From positions 62,001 through 126,000 of the forward strand of contig JAIGNY010001609.1 in assembly GCA_020152595.1 (NCBI GenBank): a stretch of DNA of 64,000 bases, in the 5' to 3' direction. Position 1 is the first letter of the stretch. Each line of letters begins with the position of its first letter. The translations under genes were made by a program, and so were the position numbers. Shown piece after piece: positions 25,501 through 37,500 of this stretch. The notes beneath the pieces were generated by a model. The model was not told the origin of the DNA, searched no databases, and saw only the letters and a program-made list of their open reading frames with translations. Source of the stretch: Chiridota heheva. Taxonomy: Eukaryota > Echinodermata > Holothuroidea > Apodida > Chiridotidae.

Positions 25501-28500
25501 TGCTCTCTTGTTAGTTTTAAAGGAAAGGTATCATCCCATACATAAAACTAGAAGTGAACTTTGCCGTGCTGGCAACATCACTTGCGGTTTTCAATTTTCC
25601 TTATTAATTGCGAGAAATATGTTATCAATAACACATGTAGGCTCCTATGTTTAGTCCGGCGGATGTGTGATCGATAACATTGCAGATTTCTTGCGATCAA
25701 TAGGGAAAATTGAAAACCGGAAGTGAAGTTACCAGCACGGCGGTGTTCACTTCTGAATGCATTTATAGGTCGATACCCTTATCACAGATTTTGTGGCTCG
25801 CTGGAATCTGTTTTGATATCAAAGCGAGTTTTTAAATAGTTAGTGATTACTTTAATGTGGAGCAGTGAAGCCTGCAAAAGATGATTATGCAAACCATTCT
25901 TTTAAAAAAAGTGTGAGAGGCCCGGAATTCGATCCCCATAAGCTCTGCTTAATATATTAATACCGTAATCGACATAATAAGGGCCTGAGGCGGGCCCTGA
26001 ATCCCATCCCCATAAGCTCTGCTTAATATATAAATACCATAATCGACATAATAAGGGCCTGGGGCGGGCCCTAAATCTCATCCCCATAAGCTTTGTTTAA
26101 TATATGAATACCGTAATCGACATAATAAGGGCCTGGGGCGAGCCCTGAATCTCATCCCCATAAGCTCTGTTTAATATATAAATACCGTAATCGACATAAT
26201 AAGGGCCTGGGGCGGGCCCTGAATCTCATCCCCATAAGCTCTGTTTAATATATAAATACCGTAATCGACATAATAAGGGCCTGGGGCGGGCCCTGAATCT
26301 CATCCCCATAAGCTCTGTTTAATATATAAATACCGTAATCGACATAATAAGAGCCTGGGGCGGGCCCTGAATCTTATCCCCATAAACTCTGTTTAATATA
26401 TGAATACCGTAATCGACATAATAACAGCGCGGGGCGCTTCAAAAATAAAATTGCACCACTTTTTAGGCCCGAAGTCTTCCTAACATGCTCAGGGCCCCAT
26501 ACAATGATTTCAACATCAATTTCAACGCCAATACTGGACATCGTGGTAGCATTTTGTGCATCATGTGTGACTTAAGGTGTGATGTGCAGAAGCACAAACA
26601 TTCAAATAAAATGTAAAAAGTCAACACATGTACAGTTAAAACTGCCCTGTCCATATATGTGAACTGGTATAGCCCCACAAAAACCAACACAAAAACATTG
26701 TGAGTGCACATGCAAAATAAGCAAAGAATGTGACAAAACTCTCGAGTATTTTAGGTCTTCAGATTAATCAAATGAATTATTTTATCAGTCAAAAAATGTT
26801 AGGTGGGTGCTTATTATAGTAGAGGTGCTTGATACATCGAATACGGTATGTCATAATTCTCCTACACTGTTAAAAGCAAGGTGTTACGCTCACTACAAAT
26901 TAAGATATTTAAAAATAGGAGTTTAATTTGATGATGCAACAGCAAGGTTATAACCAAATAAAGTATTCACTTCCATGTAAAATACAGCTCTGTGTATGAG
27001 TGTCTAGGTTATTGTTAGTTAGTTCTTTTAATAAATGCCAGTATTTCTTACATTGCTTCACCTGTTATTTCTTCCATGGGTATTACATATGAAGTTTTTT
27101 CCCAATACAATTTAACCAGAATGCAAGGATGCAATAAGGTGCCGATGCCCAGAATTGAGATGATGAAATACTACTTTGCGTAACACATTTTACAGTGTCA
27201 CAACTGACAACAAATACCACAGCTACAGGAAAGTTATGCTTTGTCCCACTAGGTGAGTCAATATAGCACCAATATTACCACTACCTCAAAAAAATTGCAA
27301 CAAATAGTTTAATGATAATTTTTTGTACTTACAGACATACTGAACATATCAAAAGTTGGACAGAAAACAAGCATGGAAAAGTTATAAAATTGCAGGATGA
27401 AAAAAATGGCCCTCATTGGAAAATAAATCACGCTTATAACTGCCGTATTTCACTCTTTCTACCATTGCTATTGCCATAATTTAGGGGATATATAAAAATC
27501 TATTATGTTTCATTGTCTTATAATACATTTGAGACCATAACATGTTGCAATTATGATATTCGGGGCCTAATTTGCTGACCAGTGCCATTTTAATGAAATG
27601 ACCTCAGTGATGATGCAATCTGAGGTCTCATGTGCTATGATCAAATAACTTCGACGACGACGAGTGAACACACAATTACAATGACGGGTCGTCGCCTGCG
27701 TATTCGGTTATGATAGTAACAATGCTATCACGAAACGCTTAATACAACCCGGACGAGAACACAGGTACGACGTACGGACAGACATAACATCGACAACCAA
27801 GTCAATTTCCACGACCTTTGATAACTTAGTTGTGGTGCACTGGCGTGTCTACCCAACCCAGGCTTGAACCCAGGGCCTCGTGGTCTGTAAACATGTATGA
27901 AAACCGCTACACCACAGTTGGTAGACAAATAACCTATTTTATTACAACCATAAATATGTTTAGTGATGCTAACAAGACCATCGAACGTAAAATGAAAAAT
28001 AAGAGAACGCAAAAATTAGAGAATAAATACACCCCCCCATCCCCACCAATGTCTCTAACACCATGGAATGTCACGCCTACACACACCACCAAAACTCAGT
28101 ACAAACTAATAACAATTTGATAAATAGTTCAATTGAATTATGGTCATTATCGAATTATGTGTTTGTGTTTTCTTTGTAAATACTGTATGTGATCAACTTT
28201 AACCTCTGTAGACCATCCATGACCTCCTCTTCATCTTATCCAGAGGTTTAAGTTTAAGTTTATTACACTTATATGGCGCATTATTTAAATAACTTATTCT
28301 AATGCGCCTTACAAAATATGCATATAAAGAAAATAAATACAAATGTGTTAATAAGATAAGCATGAAATTTAAAAAAAACAAAGAACAAAAAAATTATGAA
28401 GAGGACTTGAAATCACAATTAAATAAGTGAGTCTTAAGCAAGGTGTGGAATTGTTTAAGGGATTGAGCAGATTTGATTGAAAGAGGTAAGTCATTCCAAA

Positions 28501-31500
28501 GTTTTGGGCCAAATATTTGCAGAGAGCAATTGCCATATGTAAGTTTACTTTTTGGAACATAAAGGATGAGGTGGTTTTGAGAGGTGCAAAGGTTTGAAGA
28601 GAATGCAGCTTGTTCACGTGCTCCAGGTATGTTGGACAGTGACATAGATGTTACTCATACCTCCTTGTCATTTGCTGGAGACAATGTGGACCATAACATT
28701 ATGACCTTAGATGGAAAGGGTACCTTCCATGGGATGGGCATGGTAGCAGCCATCACACCACAGAAGCAAGCAAGTTCCATCATTCCAAAGCAAAATATAT
28801 CTGACTTGAAAACTACTGAATTGACAAAGATAGATGTAATAGACTACCGCTATGCGAAGCATGTCAATTGCAACATTAAATTTCAGCCTGTCCAATTCTC
28901 TGCTACCTTTGACTGTACGGTTGATATTTTCTGGGAAATGTCCTTTTGTTTTCACCAAAGTAAATGTAATTGGCACGGCACAATGTATTTCTCTTCTACT
29001 TCCATGATTTACTGCACAGAGCAGCTGCTCCAGATGATAGCCACATTAAACAAATACCACAGCTACAGGACAGTTATGCTTTGTCCCGCTAGGCAAGTCA
29101 ATATAGCACCAATATTACCACTACCTCCCAAAAAAATGCAACAAATTGTTTTTTGTTTCCACCAAAGTACGCCTAGCTGGCATGGCATGATGCATTTACT
29201 GCACAGAGCAGCTGATCAGATGATAGCCACATCAGGAATGTTGTGTCATTGCTTGAGAGCTTCCATACATTCATAAATTTGTTGGGTGCCATTGGAACTT
29301 TAATGGATGGTAATGGGTTTAAGGATATCCTGGAGACAGTTTATGGTGAAAATGAGGTGGCACATATGTTGACAGGGGAGGTGGTGCAAAGAGCATTTTG
29401 TGGGTTCCTGATGGTGGATACAAGTCAGATTGTTGCTAAAATCATGGAGGTTGATCCTGAGTTTCAAAAACAATTGCATGAGTGGCGAATGTGATTTAGA
29501 GTTACCTTGCAATCATATTTCTCTCGTAGAATTGAGGAAGCTGTAACTCTCAAAAAAGATAAACTGTCTGAGACTTCCAAAACAAGCAAGCTATGGGTCA
29601 ATTACCAATGAATGGTGGAAATTGCTAGGACACTCATTGCAGCTGATCGAACAGGGTTGTGGCAGATGAATCTCAGCGTGCTTGTCAGTAATCACGGCAG
29701 CTGGCCATCTAAATCATCTAAAGTCAGCTCGTTTGTATCTACAAAGGATGCATTCATTGCAGGATAACCACCCTGAAGTCTTATCAGAAATTCAAGTCTG
29801 GGTTCCATGTGATAAGGCACAGCAACAAATACTGGTCTGGCCTTGGTTCTGATCTTGTGATTGAACAAACTCTAATGCACTCACTTAAAAGCCAAGGGGG
29901 TTTAACACAAGGAAGTGCAATGTCAGAGCACCAGAGAGCAGTGTGGACTATGTCTTGCACTGTTTCATCATCTTACAACTTTGCTATGCAAGAACTGACA
30001 ATGAATATGTATACCACCAGTAAACAGCATAAAGAGTTGTCCACCTACAGAGTGAGTAGAGATAAGGCTGACTTAAAAAAGCTTGCAGAAAAACTCGACA
30101 GCTTAACTCCATTTTCCAATGGAAATTCATTGAGCGACATCATCACTGGTGTTAACGCAAATGAAGATTTCAATGTGCACAACCTGTTCTCAATAGGAAA
30201 TTACATAATAAGGCAGATGGATGGTCAGTCTGTGTCCTTGTATTCTCACAAAAGGAGTTTAAAGGTCAAGACATTAGCATCAAGCAGGGCAGTCAAAGTT
30301 TCAGAAGACCATACAATAGATCCAGTGTTGTTACTCCAGAGGTTCCTAGTTGTGTTACAGACAGGTAATCTCCGTCTAGACAAAGTGATGAACTATGAAC
30401 TCTACCCCTATCCCATGTCTTAGTTTGAAGCACAGAACAATTTGCACAAGCCTGATAAGCCACAACTAGTCTTTGTTTGAAGCAAAGAACATCTTGTGCA
30501 AGCCTGGTAAACCACAACTAGTCTTTGTTTGAAGCAAAGAACATCTTGCGCAAGCCTGGTAAGCCACAACTAGCTTTTGTTTGAAGCAAAGAACATCTTG
30601 CGCAAGCCTGATAAGCCACAACTATTCTTTGTTTGAAGCAAAGAACATCTTGTACAAGCCTGGTAAGCCAAAACTAATCTTTGTTTGAAGCAAAGAACAT
30701 CTTGCGCAAGCCTGGTAAGCCACAACTAGTCCTTGTTTGAAGCAAAGAACATCTTGCACAAGCCTGGTAAATCACAACTAGTTTTTTGAAGCACAGAACA
30801 TCTTGCACAAGCCTGGTAAGCCACAACTAGTCGTTGTTTGAAGCAAAGATTATCTTGCGCAAGCCTGATAAGCCACAACTAGTCTTTGTTTGAAGCAAAA
30901 AACATCTTGCGCAAGCCTGATAAGCCACAACGAGTCTTTGTTTGAAGCAAAGAACATATTGCGCAAGCCTGATAAGCCACAACTAGCAGAGGTATTAAGG
31001 GACATTGTAACACCCAAATCAGACAATGCTGTAACGCAGACTGTTCCAGTGACAAATCACTATGTTCTTGATGGGGGATCACTTTTACATCGATTAAAAT
31101 GGACAACTGGCTGCACTTACAATACCAATGCAGAGGATTACGCCTCATTCACAATAAAACATTATGCTAATGCCACTACTGTCTTTGGTGGTTATGAGGT
31201 TGGGCCAAGTACAAAGGACTGTATTCACCAGCTTCAAAGTAGAAATTTGAATGCAAGGAAGGTGGACATTACAAGGGCTGTTTTGTTTGGAAGAAGGATT
31301 TCTTATCAAATGAGGCAAACAAGCAATCAATCATCCAGCTCATCATGGAGCGTATGCGGCAGATAGGCTGTCAAGGTTTCAAGCTGAAGTAGATGCTGAC
31401 GTTGAGATTGCAAAAGCAGCCATTACTGTCTGCTTCCGAACCAACCACCCTCGTTGGGGAAGACACAGATCTCCTCCTCCTCTTGCTCTACCATGTAGTC

Positions 31501-34500
31501 AAAGCAAAGTGCACAGACTATTTCTAGTCGGACAAGGCACAATCATATGTTTACAATATAAAGGTCCTAAAGCAGGTACTCTGAGAAGAAGTTTGCAATG
31601 ATCTTTTATTTCTCCATGCGTTCACCGGATGCGATGCTTCATCAAGAATATTTGGGATTGGAAAGTCAGGGTTCCCAAGAATCATCAAGAAAGAGAAGGG
31701 AATCAAGACTGTTGTAAAGTATCTGTTCACCAAGGCAAAGTTGAGATGTACTGGAAGACAATGGCCATAGAGCAATAGTGTCAATACTTAATGCTGATCA
31801 ATAATGACTCCCTGTCATCTACCAGGTACAACATGCTCTGCAAGAAAGTTGCAAGAGCTAAAACTTTTGTGACTCCTGAAAAACTGCCACCAACTGCCTC
31901 AGCCTGTAAATTTCACTTCCTGAGGACTTACTATCAGGTTATGAAATGGAGGTTATGGAATGGATGGGCTACAAGAAAGAAATGGAGCCTTCTGAGTGGG
32001 GGTGGAAGTTAGAAAGCAATACATTTGTTCCAGTGATAACATACACAAACTCTGCACCAGAAGAGCTTCTTCAGATGATTCACTGCAACTGCTCAGGAGG
32101 ATGCAATACACTTAAGTGTTCATGTAAATAGCATGGGCTTGAATGCACCACTGCATGTGGTTATTGCCAAGATGGCAACTGTGAAAACATGAGAAATGAC
32201 CTAGGGGAAGAAGTAGGAGAGGAACAAGACATTTGAAGTCATTGAGGTACCATATCATATATGTTCACATCAGTGGTGTGTCTTTATTGATGATGTCACC
32301 ATGACGTCATGATATCAGAAAAACTTAATTATGTTACAGAAATTAATAACAATATGAAAAACAATGAAAAAAAGGAATTCAATCAAAAGAGAGACCTAAA
32401 AGACCTTTTAATTGATTATTTCGGTCAAAGTTTTGGCATATTTATTGGTGGTGGCCATTTTGTTTTTAACATTAATTTTTCGGACTTTCCCATGCTCCAT
32501 CACTGTCCAACTTTTACTATGTTATTTTCCACATCAAATAGTACAAAAAACAATCATAAAACAATTTGTTTGACGTTAGGAGGTATAATGACTCAAGTAC
32601 GCTCCTCATGAATGTAAATGTGGTCATATAGCCCATCCAATCAGTGGAATGACATTGTACATACCAGTATTCACACTTAGGTTCAAAATTTAGGGGGGGA
32701 GGGGAATTTTCCCCATTGTGTATTTTTTTGGGGGGGAAGGGCGGGATTTTAAAGAAAAAAGGGGGATTTCTTTTTGGAAAAATTATGGAAATACCAAATA
32801 CCTATCTATATTACTGAAAATGCCAATCTATGGCTGGAAAATATTTTGGTATTTTTTTTGCATTTTATTGATTTTTTTTTTGCCCCCCCCTGAATTATTT
32901 TTAGGCTGAAATTTGATAATATGCGTGGGAATCCCGCACCTTAATGTGAACACTGGTACATACAATCAAGGAAACATGATTACATAAAGATTCTTTCACT
33001 GTATCCTTCATTTATTAATATTAAATAAATTATCACCAAAACCTACTGTCATATCTATAGACCATAAGACATATGTATAGTTAAAATAAGTGAAATCCAT
33101 CTCAGCCATTAGGCCCATAGTATTGGTGCTTATCCCTGGGCAGGGTTGGGGTCAATTGTAATTGTGTAATTATTTACAATTATGCTGTAATTGTAATTGA
33201 CAATTTCTGGGCAGCTGTAATTGTAATTGACAATTTCTGGGCAGCTGTAATTGTAATTGACCATTTCTGGGCAGCTGTAATTGTAATTGACAATTTCTGG
33301 GCAGCTGTAATTGTAACTGACAATTTCTGGGCAGCTGTAATTGTAATTGACAATTTCCAGGCAGCTGTAATGGTAATTGACAATTTCTGGGCAGCTGTAA
33401 TTGTAATTGACAATTTCTGGGCAGCTGTAATTTTAAACAAACTAAAAAATTAATGTAATTAAAATATTTGCAGGCAATTATAAGTTAATCAATATAATTC
33501 TTCTTTATAATTTTTTTCATATTTTTTTTTTAACTCTATTAGTCATAAGACTCCTTGAAATCAGTCATAAAATACTGTTTCCTGTTGATGAAAACTCCCT
33601 TAAATACAGTGGGTATTGTTCAACTTCCTGACAGACAAAATTCTGACAGACAAAGGAACTAGCTTTTAATTGCACAGAGAGCTTTCAAATGTATGTTCAG
33701 TTCTATGAATAGGGCTGGGGAGCCTTCTATTCAAGTTTTATTAAAACAAATTAGCAAAAAAAATGTTATGCTTTCTTTTTCTGCCAGTCTGAAAAGAGAC
33801 ATTTGTAGGATAATTAATTTTCTTAGACATGCTGGAGATATTGCTGAACTCAGATGATGCATTGCAGTTTGATACTGTAGTTGTTCAATGTCCACATTTT
33901 TTAACATGGTAGGTGTCTGCATTTGAAACTGCAAAATACAGCATATCATATTTATTTACATTTAGAAAGTGTTGGAAGGTTACTTGTGCTCCTCATTAAA
34001 AAATGGTGGTCTATTGATCTAATGAGTAAGACTTTTATCAATTTTGTGTATGCTTCACAATTTCTGTCAAAAAAAAAAAAAAAAGATTTAAGAGGATGCA
34101 GATTAAATAAACATAACTGGCAAAGTTCATATCACTTTATTTAACGCATACATGCAACACTAGAAAATTATTCAATAACTGGTGCTTGAAGTTTGCTTAA
34201 TATTGTAAAGTTGCTGAACAGAAAAAAATAATGTATCAGACAAGAATTGGAGATAATGACAATACTCTTAACAAAGTTACAAGTATATGAAAATTTATCT
34301 TCCTGAAAATGTCAAATGTCATTTGAAATCTTCACACCAAAGGACTTTCCTACTTAAAGCAATGGGCTTACATGTCTTAGATGAAAGTCATACAAGAGAT
34401 TACATGTCTTAGATACGAATACTTACATGAAAGTCATAAAAGTCCCAAAAGTAAGTCTGATGTTTTTTTACAGTTTCCACCATTTGAATAAAGTTTTGAT

Positions 34501-37500
34501 AAAATGAACACTATTTTGTTTTTCTTTTTCTTGTGTCTATTCATTTAATGTATATGAACTTTGTTTCCCAGATTATAATAAAAAGAACAAAATGGAATAA
34601 ATCATCCTCAAATTTCTTTCACAAAACTTTCTTTCTTTAGGTTCTCAGGTTGGGTTTTTTGTTTGTTTTATTTTTCAAAAAGGAACAGAACATAGGAGTG
34701 TGCAAAGGGAGCCTTTTATCTGCATGCATGACAAACATACATGTATATGTTTACACTTCTATATCATTAAAAATGCAGAACAATTATGCATGCATGATCA
34801 TGAGATATGCTCCATTCATTGGAAATGATCAATCTTAAACTGTCCAAGCCCTACTCATCATTTAAAAGGTCATACAAAAATAAAGCTCTGTAATTGGAAT
34901 TGTAATTAAAAAATAATTGTAATTGGAAATGAAAATTTCCAGGAAGTTGTAATTGTAATTGAAAACTTTCAGAGAAAATAATTGTAATTGCAATTGATAT
35001 TTGTAATTGACCCCAAATATCTTTCCGGATCCATGGCGCAAGCAAATGAGACCACATGACTCCCCCTGGACAGAAGGGTTGGGTCAATTACAAAAATCAA
35101 TTACAATTTCAATTATTTTCTCTGAAAATCTTCAATTACCATTACAATCAAAGCTTCCTGGAAATGTTCAATTACAATTACAACTGCCCATAAAATTCCA
35201 ATTACAATTATAATTACAACTGCCCAGGAATTTCCAATTACAATTACAATTATTATTTTTGATTACAATTATGGAGCTTATATTTTTGTTACGACCTTTT
35301 AAATGATGTGTAGGGCTTGGGCTGGTTAAGATTGATCATTTCCAATGAATGGAGCATATCTCATGATCATGCATGCATAATTGTTCTGCATTCCTAATGA
35401 TATAGAAGTGTAAACATATACATGTATGTTTGTCATGCATGCAGATAAAAGGCTACCTTTGCACACTCCTATTCTGTTCCTTTCTGAAAAGGAAAAAAGA
35501 ATAAAAACCAGAGTACCTAAAGACAAAAAAGCCATAACCTACGAACTACATTTGCTAGTTATTTCATCCTAATGTTTTTTTAGTACATTTAAAAGATGTT
35601 TTAAAGTCCTGGCAGAGTGATTTTCATTTTGTGCTGGTCTGAAACTCTCATATAGTCATGATACCGGTCACAGACAAGGGCTAACAACCAGTCAAGCCAG
35701 TCATCATCTACCATCGAGGCAACAACTTTCCAAGAAATGACTTCACTTCTTCATTTCCGAAGACGCATATTAAGATACAAAGAATTGTAATTACTTCAGT
35801 GGATATTACCACATAGGGTGTAGGAACCAGGGCCACTTTTCCAAAAAATGACAAAAGTGCCCGCTTTGAAAATACCCTCAATTACTGTCAGAAAACTAGT
35901 GGAATGTGCATACACTTTAAAAAAAAAATTACAATAATGCCACTTTCAAAATGAATTGCCCCTTAATTACTGAACAGTAGGAAACGGAGCACTTTCTCTA
36001 ACTTTTCGATAAAGATAACAAACTTTTCCATTTGAGAGTGCCCCTCAATTGCCAAAGATTTCTCTTTCAGAAAAGTCATGGACAATATGCCTTTGTTGTG
36101 TGTCTAATTCTATACAGACATTTGTTAGTCCCATATGTACAAGGAAAGTCCCCCATTTGAAAAACACCCCTTTCTAAAAATGAAGCGCCCCTTTTACTTT
36201 GTTGTTTTAGGTGCACTTATCCTATCTACAGACTGGGGGACCATATACGTATCTTGATTGGGAAGTGCCCCCTAAGAGGTCATGCCCCCCACTTTTTGAA
36301 AGCTTCCTACACTGCTGTATTCCCTATGGTGGACATTAAAGGTCTATGGACATCCAGAATTGAATGGTCTGTAATAAAAGCTTGAACTTGAAATGAAATT
36401 TACAAGAAAGCAGTATTCATCTTCAAAGTATATTTGCATTAGGGCCATCCTCTGGTACCTAACATGTGTGACCAGCCAGAGAATGACCCCAGTGGATCCC
36501 TGGGAGACTCCAAGGGTCCGGTCTGCCTGGTGGATTCCTGGGAGACCCAGGGGTTCGTTGGGGCCATTCTCTGGTATGTTACGTGGGTGACCTGCCAGAG
36601 AATAGCCCCAGTGGATCCCTGGGAGACCCCAAGGGTCCACCCGGTGGATCCCTGGGAAACCCAGGGGTTCGCTGGGGCCATTCTCTGGTATGTTACGTGG
36701 GTGACCAGCCAGAGAATAGCCCATAAAGTAAAGCATTATAAGATATAAAGAATTTATGATTACTTCAAATTACATAAAGAATACATACCTCTCCATAGGT
36801 ATCAAACTGTCTTCCAAAGGACTTTTTCCCTGTTCCTCCAAATCCAAAGCCAAATTTACAAGTACCTAGAAATGAAATAGTTGTATTTACTTAGTTAGTA
36901 ATGTGACATGAGGTCATCAGACCGTATAGCAACCACGCAAATTCACCTCGCATTGGGAGTGAAAACAAAGCAATCAGCTGTGTTTGTTTACATGCCAAAC
37001 GTATGGCACACAGTAAACACATACGGACTTGCCCACGTGTATTGCGCAAAGGTTTGTTTTCACTCCAGTAAATGACGTCGTCTCCCGGATGTGATGTTGT
37101 ACGACCAAATGAATAGAAATGAATGAGCAGATGCATCACCAACTTTGTTCATCAAATGATGAATTAAATGTTTGCAAGATTAACAGACTAATTCAATAGG
37201 AGTCATGAAGGATAATAATAATAAGAAAAAAATTAAAATCAGTACTTGCAAACACCATTGAATTGGTTTAATAACCACCTGCCATCGAAATTTACCTCTG
37301 CCAACGAAGTTGGGCGGAGGTTATGGTTTTTGCCTCTGTTTTTGTTTGTTTGTCATCAAGATATCTCAATAATTGAAGATTGGATTTTGATTGAATATGG
37401 TGTGAGGTTTTGCTACTGTTTCAGGAAGAAGTGATTAAAATTTGGGACTTATTGATACAGGAGAAGAGCAGAAATTGCAGGTGGGGATATGAATTCCAAT

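Noticed and set aside
25090..25654. Six overlapping open frames on both strands as genes
   Set aside because: They all read the same 17-bp minisatellite in different phases.
33180..33440. 86-codon frame of [10 protein letters not shown] repeats
   Set aside because: It reads the 30-bp subterminal repeats of the mobile element; the period is a multiple of three.
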